From Parietichytrium sp. I65-24A (lineage: Eukaryota; Sar; Bigyra; Thraustochytrida; Thraustochytriidae), in contig BLSF01000007.1 of assembly GCA_012862575.1 (NCBI GenBank), forward strand, positions 682,001 through 746,000: a stretch of 64,000 bases of DNA, read 5' to 3'. Made by a program: the position numbers and the translations under genes. This document shows, piece after piece, positions 11,610-21,683 of this stretch. Every line of letters begins with the position of its first letter. Within the stretch, counting starts at the first letter, position 1. The notes below the pieces were generated by a model that was not told the origin of the DNA, did not search any database, and was given only the letters and a program-made list of their open reading frames with translations.

Positions 11610-12986
11610 ATGGTGCTGTCGGTGTCTCTACAGGAGCGTGCGTTCGTTGGGTCCTCTTCGCAGGACGTTTCCGCAGGGGACTGGTCCCGAGTAATGCGCG
11701 CGTGCGGCGCAGATGCAGGGGCTCTTCGGCGCGTGGCGAGCGCCACGAGCGCCGAGGACGTCTCCGACGCTCTGGCGCAAGATGCGCGGCAGACTGGTCG
11801 CGCTGCGATGACCGCGCTGGAAAATGCTGGCGGCGATGCAGAGACATTGTCATTGGTGCTTGACGCGGTAGAAAAGGCGCTGCTGCCCGACGTGCGCTCG
11901 CACGCCCGCAAGCTCTTTGGAGAGGAGCGCCAGGTGGACTTGCTGGACCCACAGCAAGAGCAGGATCAGGGTGAGACGCTGCGCGTGGATGCGCTGGTGA
12001 GGACGGTCAAACATTCGGACAGTGCCATTCGCGCCAAGGCTATGTACGTAGCAAGCCTGGTGCTGAGCGTGGCAGGCGGCGAAGACGATGCACTGCATAA
12101 GCAGCGCAAGGTGCTGATCGGGTCCCTGGTGGACGAGGTTGTGGAGCGCGGGTCACCTGTACATGGGACATTGCAGTCGCTGTCTGTGGCACTGCGCAGT
12201 CCCGAGATGCGGCGCGTTTTCTCCGCCAGGGATGGTGTTGGCCTGCTGCTAGACCTCTTGGACCGCGAATTCACCTCGCTTGGGGGCGACTCGCAGTATC
12301 ACGCTGTACTCTGCCTATGGCTTGCATGCTTTGATGACGAGACTGCCGGCAGTGTCGACCAAGTCGGGCTCACCACGCTCATGTCCGTCCTCAAGAGCGA
12401 GCCACGCGTTCGCGTGGTACGCGTCTGCTTGTCCACAATCCGCATCGTCCTCACCAATGAAGACAAGCAGCGCGAGCTATGCGAGGCCCTCATCGAGCTC
12501 AAGCTCCCCAAGCTTCTCGCTGTGCTAAAGGACAAGAAGACTTCGAGCGATATCGAGCTTCAGGAAGACATCCAGTGGCTTGAAGAAACCCTCTCGCGAA
12601 ACTTCAAGGTTCTCACAACCTTTGCTCGGCATGAGCAGGAACTCTTGACACAAAAACTGCGCTGGTCAATGATCCACGAAGAGATCTTTTGGAAGGAAAA
12701 CGCGCTTCGCTTCCAGCAAAATAACTTTTCCTCGGTGCAGAGGCTTATCGAGCTGCTGCGCAAGTCGGAAGACTCGGAGACTTTGGCGGTGGCTTGCTCC
12801 GACATTGGATTTTTTGTGCAGTACTACCCGAACGGCAAGTTGGTGGTAGAAAAGTATGGCGGCAAGCAAGAGGTCATGAAGCTTCTTGCTCACGAGAATG
12901 TAGATGTGCAAAAGAAGGCACTCACAGCGTGCTCCAAGATCATGGTGACGAATTGGGACACCTTCAAGGCTAAATCATCAAAGTAG
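11610..12986 (+). CDS. VMA13: V-type proton ATPase subunit H
   Basis: 458 aa; ATG at 11610. The C-terminal ~110 residues match the diagnostic V-ATPase H domain: LRWSMIHEEIFWKENALRFQ, then the segment holding LAVACSDIGFFVQYYP, GKLVVEKYGGKQEVMKLL and ALTACSKIMVTNWDTF near the end. The rest is an all-helical HEAT/ARM-like solenoid, as expected for the N-terminal domain. Subunit H (yeast Vma13, human ATP6V1H) bridges V1 to the stator, is needed for proton pumping, and silences ATP hydrolysis by free V1. The complex acidifies vacuoles, Golgi and endosomes. Length is close to yeast Vma13 (478 aa). The N-terminal third is weakly conserved and identified by position only. It converges on the coiled-coil gene 504 bp downstream. 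Confidence 0.9.
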   Translation: MVLSVSLQERAFVGSSSQDVSAGDWSRVMRACGADAGALRRVASATSAEDVSDALAQDARQTGRAAMTALENAGGDAETLSLVLDAVEKALLPDVRSHARKLFGEERQVDLLDPQQEQDQGETLRVDALVRTVKHSDSAIRAKAMYVASLVLSVAGGEDDALHKQRKVLIGSLVDEVVERGSPVHGTLQSLSVALRSPEMRRVFSARDGVGLLLDLLDREFTSLGGDSQYHAVLCLWLACFDDETAGSVDQVGLTTLMSVLKSEPRVRVVRVCLSTIRIVLTNEDKQRELCEALIELKLPKLLAVLKDKKTSSDIELQEDIQWLEETLSRNFKVLTTFARHEQELLTQKLRWSMIHEEIFWKENALRFQQNNFSSVQRLIELLRKSEDSETLAVACSDIGFFVQYYPNGKLVVEKYGGKQEVMKLLAHENVDVQKKALTACSKIMVTNWDTFKAKSSK

Positions 12987-13490
12987 AATTTTTTCCTCAG
13001 ATCATCCTTCCACAATTATTTTTCCCCGCGTTTTCCTCTCTTTGCCGTTCTTCTTCCCTAAACGGTTGTTCGAAAATCTGTGCTTAGTTTTTGCTTGCCC
13101 AACGCTTTCCAAACGTATGCGAAAGCTGATGCCACAGGTGTGGGTGTGGAGATATAGCTGGTGGTAAAAATACAATTTGATCGTTCTTTCTCGCTGTTTT
13201 TAAAAATCGACAAAAGTGGAGCTAACGTGGGGCGAGTGAGTGCCTCTCACGTTGTATATCTTTCTAATTCAGATGAAGCAAAATGTGCAGCAGAGCTTGT
13301 ACCGGTCACACTGGGAGCGAATCCTGTTTCAGAAAGAAGGCAGTCGGCCCCCGCTGGCCAACCACATCAGCTCCTCACCTCAATACAGAATGCTTTGCAC
13401 CCACACATAGCTTTGCTGCACGTACCATGTTTTGGTATAATTTTAGTAGGCAATACAATATGGCGAAGCGACAGGACACGCGCGCCAGCT
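12987..13490. other. convergent intergenic region
   Basis: 3' flanks of V-ATPase H (+) and the coiled-coil gene (-). The sequence is T-rich just after 12986. I see no further gene or clear polyadenylation hexamer. Confidence 0.55.
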
Positions 13491-14354
13491 TCAAAAGCTC
13501 TTGGTCACCAGCACTCTATCTGAACCAGGAATCACCACATCAGATTTGGTGTTATGTTGTCTCGGGCTAGAAGGCGGGCTGGATGGATAGGGTGCGAGAA
13601 CCTCCGCAAAGCTCTCCAGCAGACTATTCTTCCAGCTTGAGTTGTGATGCTCCTTCTCCCACTTGAGCTCCAGCTCTCGATCCAGTTTATTTCGCAGTGC
13701 GTCAATTTCCAATTCCTTGACCTCCAGTTCGTGTCGCAAAAATTTGACTTCGCTCTGCAACTGGATCCAGTCAGCGTCGCTGTGCTCGCTGCTCCTAAAA
13801 GAGTCCTTGCGGCTTGTCATCAAGTTTGGCACTGTTGGCGAAGCCAATGTTGGCCAGAACGACTTCTCGACCTCCATGCTCTTCAGTCTTGGCTTTACGA
13901 TCACCGGGTCCGCGGCCTGCGAGTCGTCTTGGTCGCCTTCGCCCCTTGACACATTGGCGACCTCGACGGAAACGGGGCGATTCCTATCGTTGAGATCGTC
14001 GCTTGCGCCGCGTCGCCTCCAGTCGGGCTGCTCATTAAGTATCTGTTTCAAGCCGTCCACTTCCCCGCGCAGCTCCGCCTTGTCCTTCCTGAGCGCGTCT
14101 ATGAGTTTCTTCCATTTCTCGCGCTCCGCCACCAGCGCCTTGTACGTATTTTCGCTCTGCAGCTGTTTGATCTGCCCTTGATAGTTTTGGATGTCATGCT
14201 TGTCTGATTGTAGCTGCTCCCTTGCCGCCTTGAGCTCGCGCTCCAGTGTATTGATCCTCGTCCGGTCGCGATACTCCTTCTCCGCGGCCTCCAATTTGAC
14301 CTGCGCGAGGTGAGCAGCTATCAATTTCAGCCCGGTCGAACTTTCCTCCGCCAT
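13491..14354 (-). CDS. coiled-coil protein of unknown function
   Basis: 287 aa from the ATG at 14354; 20 further in-frame codons lie upstream but are Gln/Thr-rich and begin without ATG. Two coiled-coil stretches can be seen from heptad-like Leu spacing and high Glu/Lys/Gln content: about residues 15-105 (AAEKEYRDRTRINTLERELK...) and about 185-240 (QLQSEVKFLRHELEVKELEI). A charged, probably disordered linker joins them, and the tail is Ser/Pro-rich (YPSSPPSSPRQHN). I recognise no family. Such architecture suits a scaffold, tether or cytoskeletal linker, but that is only inference from structure. Confidence 0.6.
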   Translation of the reverse strand: MAEESSTGLKLIAAHLAQVKLEAAEKEYRDRTRINTLERELKAAREQLQSDKHDIQNYQGQIKQLQSENTYKALVAEREKWKKLIDALRKDKAELRGEVDGLKQILNEQPDWRRRGASDDLNDRNRPVSVEVANVSRGEGDQDDSQAADPVIVKPRLKSMEVEKSFWPTLASPTVPNLMTSRKDSFRSSEHSDADWIQLQSEVKFLRHELEVKELEIDALRNKLDRELELKWEKEHHNSSWKNSLLESFAEVLAPYPSSPPSSPRQHNTKSDVVIPGSDRVLVTKSF

Positions 14355-15320
14355 CTCCAATCTCCAATCTCCAATCTGCGATGTCCCGTGTTCCGTTCCC
14401 TGTTCTTTGTTCAACGTTCACCGTTCAACGTTCAACGTCACCCCAGCCCGCCTCTCGCGGTTTTCACGAACTGCAGTCGACCGCGGGAGGCACCCCACCC
14501 TCCGCGGAGACGTGACGTCTTTCCTGCTCGCACTCCCACTCTCACTCTCTCACTGCAGCTTGCCGACTACCACTTGGCCAAATTCTCGCAATATCTCGCA
14601 ATATCTCGCAGTATCTCACGCTATCTCACGCCGCCACGGCGCGTTCTCGCGATCATGCACCGCGCCTTGCGACTTGTAGCTTTAATTTTGGTTGAAACAG
14701 AGTCAAACAGCGTCAAACAAACAGAGTGGGACGCAACTGACCACTCTGACGACACTCACGACACTCACGACACTGACTCGGACGCCACACAAGACACAGC
14801 GCACAACGCGCAAGATACAAGACACAAGACACAGCGCACAAGACACAAGACACAAGAAGACAGCCCGCTCGCCCACGCCTTCGCACGAGAGGGACCTCTG
14901 GAAGAAAGAGTGGAAATAGTGGAAAGAAGGAGTTTTCTAAATTCTATTATTTTGGTTATTTTCCACTGTGATGTGAAGGAGTTGTTCGAACAAATTACAT
15001 AGAGAACGAAGAGAGAGGAGGAGGGGTTAGGATGAGTGGAAGGAAGAAAGGAAGGAGAGAGGAGAGGAGAGGAAGGCAGGCGGGGATGTGAGGGACCGCG
15101 AGGGAAATAGAGAAATTCACGCAGGTTTAGAAGGAATACATGAGGAGGAAACGAGGAAAATGAGAGAGAGAGAGAGAGGGCCGTGAGGGAGGGAGACCGG
15201 AGGGACTGGGAGAGACGTACTAGTACAGTTCTCTCTACCACTGTGAGTATGGTGCCGATTGAGATGTAGGAGTATTCGTTAGCAAGAGGGTAGTCCGTGA
15301 GAGACGGTGAGTGTTCAACA
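14355..15320. other. low-complexity spacer
   Basis: Repetitive stretches of several kinds: TCAACGTTCA repeats at 14408-14436, ACACTCACG/ACACTGAC runs at about 14745-14780, AAGACACA runs at 14815-14860, and a long GA-rich tract at about 15005-15240. The part above 15000 may be the intron or 3' part of the candidate spliced gene at 15327-16136 (-). Confidence 0.5.
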
Positions 15321-15326
15321 AGTTGT

Positions 15327-16136
15327 GCTGCAATAACTTTTGAAATTGATGGTGAATTTTTATTTGAATGAGTGAGTTGAAATTTCTTCCGCTCTTGGCT
15401 TTCCCTTTCCCTTTCCCTTTTTTTTTCCCCAAATCAAGACAACAGGTTTCATTGTGGAACGATTTGGAATGAAGAAAGCGAAAAAGAGTAAGTCATGAAA
15501 TTCGGTCCACGGATACTTACCAATACGCATAGCTACGACTATAAACAACCAGCTCGTCACCAACATCGCATACCTGAGGGTGCCATGCTTAACCAAGTGC
15601 TGAGCTGTCAACCTCGATAAATGCTGCAGCGTGGGACGAGTTTCGAGAATGCGTTCCGCGGTCGTGTTAGCATGTGTTAAGGCACCATACCTTCCAATAG
15701 GGCTTGTTTCCGCTGCACTTCGTGGCTTCACTTGGGGTTGAGGAGTTGAGAACTCGAAAAGCCTGATTGCATTGGACGGAGCGGACAGTGGAGCAACTCC
15801 ATAAGAGACGTTGTTGAAATGATTAATCCAGAACAACGAGCAGTCAAATGGCCATTTCTGACCGTCTTTTTGAAGATCTCGATATCATCACACGCAGACA
15901 ATGGCATCGCGTGGAGCAAAACGTTGCGACGAACATGTACTGGCGCAACACAAGATCGACGAGGGAACCGGCTTGCATCTTTGAATCCCTTGGGGAACTT
16001 AAAAACAGGAAAAACTCGAGTCAATGGTGTCTAGCTCTAGAATGTGGTTTGATTATAGATAACAGAAGAAAGTTACAAAAGCTAAGGTACTCACAGTCAA
16101 CACAGCTCGAGCCCTCGGGCACCGGCTGCGATGCAT
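15327..16136 (-). CDS. candidate intron-rich gene (partial model)
   Basis: Inferred exons, all phase-consistent: 16136-16095 (ATG; MHRSRCPRARAVLT), 15997-15863, 15762-15691, 15623-15521 and 15327 onward, the last without a defined end. Introns of 97, 100, 67 and 193 bp would begin GTGAGT, GTCAGA, GTATGG and GTAAGT and all end in AG; the third contains TGCTAAC, a typical branch-point word. The N-terminus is Arg/Ser-rich with few acidic residues, as in organelle targeting peptides. A single hydrophobic helix (YAMLVTSWLFIVVAMRI) lies near the middle, followed by AQLVEHSPSLTDYPLANEYS. I do not recognise the protein. The GTCAGA donor is weak, and reading through the third intron is also open, so details may be wrong. 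Part of the opposite strand (15848-16012) is also open, which weakens the case. Confidence 0.35.
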
Positions 16137-16209
16137 CTATCTGGTATTACAATGTTATGTATGGCACATGAATTGGGGGAGCACTTGGGGAAAGTATCTA
16201 AACATACAT

Positions 16210-17013
16210 TTACACCCCGACGATTTGAGCTCTGTGATCGTGCAAGAGGTTCTCTAAGTTGAAGCTCTTGCGCAAGAAAGGGCGCACATCTTCTTCGCCT
16301 CTGATCCTTTCCAGAAAGTTCAAGAGTACCGAAAGAGCTGTGTCGCTTGCATCATCATAAAACGATGAAATTGGGATTCCATTTGCTAGCTGAGGCAGGA
16401 AGCAAAACGCGTTGTTGTCCACCAGCACAATCCGGTTCATTGGCCGGTTGATCTTGGCGAGGTCCTTCAAGTAGTACCCGCGCAGAAACAAGCACGAGTC
16501 ACGGTAGAACCTGTATCGGAAGATGGTGCCCTGCGGGTCGAGCCAATCCAACAAAGGCTTTGCGTACTCCTCGAGCCCAGCAGTGTAGGCCATGATCTCA
16601 TAATGCATTGACGCTTCTTTGAGGAAGCTGTCCAGCCCAGGCCGCTTGTTGACGCGCACCACCTCGCCGTCCGAGAGGGTGATTACAAACTCATCCAGTG
16701 CAGAGGCGTTCGATTTCCGGTCTTCGTCCTGACGAAAGCTCTCCTGCTCTCCAGTGAGGCGGCTGTGTATCAAGGTCTCATCGACGTCCAGCACAACAGT
16801 GAGCTTACCTTGATCGGAAGCTGCCTGTGGCTTGGTCACACGCTTGGCAGACGAGGCTTTCCTCGCAGCGGTTAATCTCGTGCTCGTGTACTCCTTGTAC
16901 TGCGGCTCGCCTTTCGACAGCGACTGCGTCTTGTTATTGACCACCTCGTTCGAGCTCGCCTTTATCGGCTGGCTCATGCGGGTGATCATGGGGTCTTCTC
17001 CCGGGAAAACCAT
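16210..17013 (-). CDS. FCP1/SCP-like (NIF domain) protein phosphatase
   Basis: 267 aa from the ATG at 17013; no earlier in-frame ATG before a stop. The N-terminal ~65 residues are basic and Ser/Thr-rich. The HAD-type NIF domain spans about 68-250. DVDET (76-80) is the D-x-D-x-T catalytic motif, its first Asp being the phosphoryl acceptor. RPGLDSFLKEAS and YEIMAYTAGLEEYAKPLLDWLDP supply the core and second motif, and RIVLVDNN (194-201) the third acidic motif. These enzymes remove phosphate from Ser in the RNA polymerase II C-terminal domain or from other phosphoproteins (the CTDSP/Dullard group). Size and domain order fit the small SCP-type enzymes rather than full FCP1, which carries a BRCT domain. 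All motifs are intact. The substrate is uncertain. Confidence 0.88.
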   Translation of the reverse strand: MVFPGEDPMITRMSQPIKASSNEVVNNKTQSLSKGEPQYKEYTSTRLTAARKASSAKRVTKPQAASDQGKLTVVLDVDETLIHSRLTGEQESFRQDEDRKSNASALDEFVITLSDGEVVRVNKRPGLDSFLKEASMHYEIMAYTAGLEEYAKPLLDWLDPQGTIFRYRFYRDSCLFLRGYYLKDLAKINRPMNRIVLVDNNAFCFLPQLANGIPISSFYDDASDTALSVLLNFLERIRGEEDVRPFLRKSFNLENLLHDHRAQIVGV

Positions 17014-19762
17014 CTTTCTCTGCTTCACGCGCGACTTGATCTCCGTTGGCTCGTCTCCCCTGCTCTATGCTCTTCTTACACTCGGTGCTGGATGCAGCCA
17101 ATTTTGGCGTCTGTCCGCAGTGTGGTTTTAGTTTAGCTTCTCGCGGCAGCTTTATTCGGGTCTGCCACGTCCAACTTTCTCTTTGTCCAATCTGTCCACG
17201 ACCAAGCTCACTCGTTCGACCAAAGCTAACTTTTCAGGTCTGTGCGTTGCGTAGTATTGTATTGTATTGTATTGTGTCAAGTTGTGCTGTGAGTGTATTG
17301 TTTTCTTGACAGGAGAGTCTTGGACCTCGAAAGTGGACTACTCTTTAGCTTGTGCTCTGCAGGATCTCTACTTTGCCAATGAGCACGGCCAGGGAGACAA
17401 GTAAAAGCAAGCACACTGTGTCAAGTGGGTCAAGTGGACTCAAAGTCAACTTTTCCCTTCTTTCCCATACCGGTGCTAGTAGTATGTTCTAGTCCCCCGT
17501 TCCAATCTCTCCGTGTGCTCCACAACGCTAGCGAGCCGGTTACTGCTCACCATAGAACTCTCGCTGTTTCTCGCCGTTTTTGGGTGTTGCAATGCACTGC
17601 TGCGAGCATTCTTATAGTAAATAATATATGGGGATAGTCGTGGAGTTGTGCAATGCGGTGGAGGTGCAGTGGTGAACGCTGAAGATGGAAATGGACTTGT
17701 GTACTAGCTAATACGCTAAGGCACCGTAGTGCACCAGGCATCCTCAGAGGCTACTTGGGCGGAATTCCTACGCGCTGTCCTAGAAGGTTTCTGCAGATGA
17801 GTCGACGTTGTGAACCGGATGGAACTGGTTGCTTGTTTCTCACTTTTATTTATGCTTCAAGGCTTGGTCGGCCTTGTTATTATCATTCGAAATATTATTT
17901 CGAATTCGCTGAGCAATTTACTTTCCTTCGCATGCAACCCTGTTCAACTACAGCAGAAGGCTTGATTGATCGAAGAGTGCGAGTGAAAGACTGGGAAGGA
18001 GGAAAGAGAGGGCTACTGCGTTTTTACCCGTATTGATAGGATCTGGGCCCGAAGAATTGGGACAGTGAAGGTGCGAACAGGTGTAGGAATGGACAGAGTT
18101 GTGCACGACTGGTGGCGTTTCAATTAGAAGCTCTTAGCGGGTCTTTCGCACAACTTTTGAACACACTTCTTCCTTAACGTGTAGGGCCAGTAGTTGGATT
18201 AGATGATGTCATATGTAGTAATATATGCATATAGCGTTTAATAGATGGCGTCATATTGCTAAACTTTGCTGACTGGTTTACTTTAGCCGTCTAAATAAAA
18301 TCCATTCTGAATTCGGGGTATTAGTCAGTGTCGGTACGGAATTCATAGCAACCGTCTTGGTTTCTCTGTGAAAAAAAAAATCCTTTTCTCTCGTGTAGCT
18401 CAAAAACAATTGTCAAGTAAGTTTGTTATGATCACCTCACGCTTATCCCGATAGAAAAGCTTCTCTGAAACCTGTGATAATAAAACGGTCTTCGCCGGTG
18501 AAGCCAAAGGCAATAACGGAGAGATGCGATGCGAAGGGAAAAGTCCAAATGAGGAGAGAGGAGTCGGCTTGGGGGGTGTCTTGATCGTGACAATCTACTC
18601 AAGGAGTAGGCGTACATATAGTCACTGGGAGCGGAGGTGGATCGTTCGGCCATGGCGCTTGTCGTTGGTTCCCTTCATCTCTCTCTTCAGCATGAGTTTT
18701 ACATACTTTTGTAAAACATATGCTCCATCTCCAGGAGGTTTTCTTTGAGATGACTTCACAATCTGCCCGGTCGAGAGATGTCGAGAGAGATATAATTCAT
18801 TCAGTCCGGGTGCGACTTGAGCCGTTCCCACATCATCAAGGTGCTGAACAAGTGCTAGTCTTTCTCTCATATTGATCGGTAGAACCGGGAGTGATGTGAA
18901 GTACTAAAGCTCCTAGTTCCGGCCAATCGAACCTTATTCAATTATGAGACGAGCTCTAAGGTGTGTGTAGCAGAGCTGGGAAAGTCGAGATTGTTGAAAG
19001 AGATCTCGTCCTGAATTTCTCCAGAAACTCGCTGAATCACGAAGTTTTTGCATAGCTGTCTCGCTCGCGACTCGACTGTGTGGTGTGGGCCTGAGCAGAC
19101 TGGTAAACTGAGATGGCTCGGAGATTGCTGCGTGGTACGAAAAAAATGTCACCGAAATGCGACGTTTCGTTCAAAAGACAGAGATCTCGTCTTTACTATC
19201 CAGACCGCAGAATGCTCGAGACAAGAATTCAGAATTCTTTCAGATTTCAGAATTCTGAATTCAGTTTGGGAAAGCAAGGGCTCACCGTCGGACGTTGAAA
19301 ACCCTTGAGATGCGAGAGCCAGCGCAACGACCTTCTAAAAAAAAGGAAACAAGAGGGCAAGACGATGATTTCATGCCAACCTTTGAAGTGTGTCTGGTTC
19401 CTACCAACTGATGAGCCCGTCAAGAGTCATCGGGATCGGTAATGCGCGATGTGTTGGATCGCCGAAGGGAAGGGTTGACTAAAAAGAGGCTGGAAAGGTG
19501 CGCGATTGCTTCGCAATGTACCAGGTACATTACGTCCGCGTTGTTGGCACTTTGATTGTCATTTACACACTCGTACTTTCTCGTTCCTTTTATCTTGGGC
19601 TCAAAATTTTAAAACATCCAATGTCCTGGTTGCTCCACGAGCTCGTGCGGTCCAATGTGAGTCTTGGGATTATTGTCCTGGTTGCTCCACGAACCCGAGC
19701 GGTCCTGGGCTTTTCCACAAGGCTCACCTCCAAGAAGGATTGAGAGACGGTGTTACGCCTGA
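17014..19762. other. spacer without recognised gene
   Basis: A TATTG tandem lies at about 17254-17275, close upstream of the phosphatase. A cluster of GAATTC-centred imperfect palindromes lies at 19223-19263. Short open frames show no domain and mostly lack ATG. A frame ending at 19826 reads CPGCSTNPSGPG...HLKRFHDFIC, Cys/His-rich, and overlaps the direct repeat at 19622-19705. Confidence 0.45.
19622..19705. repeat. 32-bp direct repeat pair
   Basis: Two 32-bp copies begin TGTCCTGGTTGCTCCACGA, at 19622-19653 and 19674-19705, start to start 52 bp apart, differing at about three positions. In one + frame each reads CPGCST followed by a few residues and GP, so the repeat would duplicate a Cys-x-x-Cys knuckle if translated. 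It is probably a local tandem duplication. Confidence 0.75.
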
Positions 19763-20204
19763 TTTAAGGCGGACAGGTTTCGCGGGGCATTTGAAGAGGT
19801 TTCACGATTTCATTTGTCCCAAGTGAAAGCCAATTCGTCGCCGCTGTTGGACCCAGCTTCTTGGATCGACAAGGAAGCCTTCTCCAGAAATGGAAGAGTG
19901 TTCTGGAAAATTGTTCATGTTATTGTTGATGATAAAGAAAGTGTGAGTACCAATCATTTTCAAGCAGTTCAAGAGTCGTGCAAAATCAAGTGCGCAAGGT
20001 CTCGCACTCGGCGACACGGATTACGCTTACGGGGCGACAGGGCGGCATATTCATGCGGAAACGCAAAGACTAGTTTGGGAATGTAAAACTCAATCCCGGA
20101 CGAGCGGTGTGGTTTGGCCATTACAATGGCCAACGACCCGGTCAATGAAGCAGCGTTTGCAAGCGAAGAGAAAGCGCATTCGCTTCGCAGGTGAAGGTGT
20201 TTAA
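19763..20204 (+). CDS. candidate two-exon gene, 5' end unresolved
   Basis: A frame open from 19763 to a strong donor (AGT|GTGAGTACC) at 19943 reads FKADRFRGAFEEVSRFHLSQ and then WIDKEAFSRNGRVFWKIVHV. Removing 31 bp (19943-19973, ending TTCAAG) joins it in phase to 76 further codons (19974-20204) reading GDTDYAYGATGRHIHAETQR and ending in a basic tail before TAA. No ATG lies in the first part, so at least one upstream exon is needed. The unspliced frame also stays open for 38 codons past the donor, so splicing is inferred. The stop lies 22 bp from that of the small basic protein on the other strand. No family recognised. Confidence 0.35.
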
Positions 20205-20226
20205 GAGAGGAAATATTACGTCCACC

Positions 20227-20544
20227 TCAGTTAGTTTTGACGTCGTCAATCTGTGGCGCGGCTGCAGAGCTGCTTTGATGGAACATTGGCGCCTCCATGC
20301 TGTCTCCATCGACGCTCCGCTTCCCCGCACGAAGCTTGACGTAAGCTGCTTTCGAGCCCAGTTTCCGATTAGTGCCGAGCGGGCCACCACGGCGGATGGA
20401 TTGCCTTGAGATGAAGCTCCCGCTGTCGTACTCCACGATCGAGATGGACAAAGCAGGACGGTGCTTTTTTATGCTTGCTTTCTTGAGCTTGAGAATTATG
20501 GCGTTAATGCTGTCCGGCGTTCCGGCTTTCCTTCGCTTGGTCAT
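20227..20544 (-). CDS. small basic protein, unknown
   Basis: 105 aa from the ATG at 20544. The frame continues open upstream to beyond 20676 without ATG (a Cys/Arg-rich stretch), so the ATG may instead be internal to a longer spliced product. The N-terminal half is Lys/Arg-rich (MTKRRKAGTPDSINAIILKL, then KKASIKKHRP), followed by a more ordered stretch (ALSISIVEYDSGSFIS) and a Ser/Ala/Gln-rich tail. The composition suggests nucleic-acid binding or nuclear location, but no domain is recognised. It could be spurious. Confidence 0.35.
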   Translation of the reverse strand: MTKRRKAGTPDSINAIILKLKKASIKKHRPALSISIVEYDSGSFISRQSIRRGGPLGTNRKLGSKAAYVKLRAGKRSVDGDSMEAPMFHQSSSAAAPQIDDVKTN

Positions 20545-21683
20545 TTTCGCAAGGAGGCGTTGGTCGAGATTGCGTTGAGCAAGCTGCTTGTCGTCCGACG
20601 TGTCGCGCCGCGGCAGCAACGATAGCACGCGAAGCACTTGCCGTGGGGCAGGGCAACAACGCAACTGGCAGGTCAAGTCAGGGTTTCCGCGAGCTGAGAT
20701 TCCGGTCTGGCGAACAGCATGCCCCTGCGACTCGTTTCAAGCTCACCTTCGTGACCGCATCCAAGTACACTCCGCGATAGCGACAACTTTACACAACAGA
20801 TAACGAATTCAAAATTTTCTCGAAGGCGATACGAAGAGCACTTTTGCGATTGACACTAGCTACACTTGATTGACGCACTTATTGGTGCACTTGGCCCCGA
20901 CCAAATTTGATTGACTGCCTGGCGATCAACCGACACTTTGTCTTGATCTTCAGTATTTATCTCTTACATACTTTGACTAATTAATGCCATAAATGAAAAG
21001 TACACATCCCGGAATTTCAAGACTATAGCCGTTGGGTGGTGTAAGGTAATGTGTAACTTGCTGATGTGGCGGGACCGTGGCGTCCGACACACGGGACTTT
21101 GTAACTGCATCATTCGACTCGAGCTTTCCAAACTCTAATTTTTGATTCGCTCAACAAACGAATCGGGTGAGAGAATAGGGAACTGCTCGACCACGACATT
21201 AGTGTCGGAATGAATGTCTTACTAGCGTCCATCTTGGCGAAAGGGCCAGAGCGCCTGTGCATGCTGCAGACTTGATATAAAGCAGATGGTGGTACATCAG
21301 AAGGAGGAATGCCTGCCTACTGAGGTGGTTTTGATTCGTTCAGGAGCTCCGCTGTTCACCGTCTAAAAGTCCCAGGCGACTGCAGTCGCTCATGTTGGGG
21401 GAGTTACATGCAACAGCGGCCATTAGGCAAACCATAATGGCGCTTTGGTGACGTTAAAAAGCTGGCTCATGCAGCAGCTGAAATGACTAGTCCGTGTTTC
21501 GGCAGCAGCAGAACACAGAATACCGTAATATTCCGGGTTGGCCCGGACATTGGGAACTCAAAAAGACTTCTGTCAGAAATGTTAAAGAATTGGGAGAAGA
21601 CGACTCTGTGGTTTGCACAGCCAAGAAAACATCCATTATTGATCACAGCATTGAAAATTCAACTCGCGGCGCAAGTTTTGCAT
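20545..21683. other. spacer without recognised gene
   Basis: No supported coding region. A GTGAGC donor-like site follows a short open stretch at about 20740-20795 (-), but I could not build an exon chain from it. Otherwise featureless. Confidence 0.5.

Noticed and set aside
20730-20795. YRGVYLDAVTK reading followed by a GTGAGC donor, resembling the start of an AP2 domain
   Set aside because: A stop lies just upstream and no further AP2 sequence follows in any frame.
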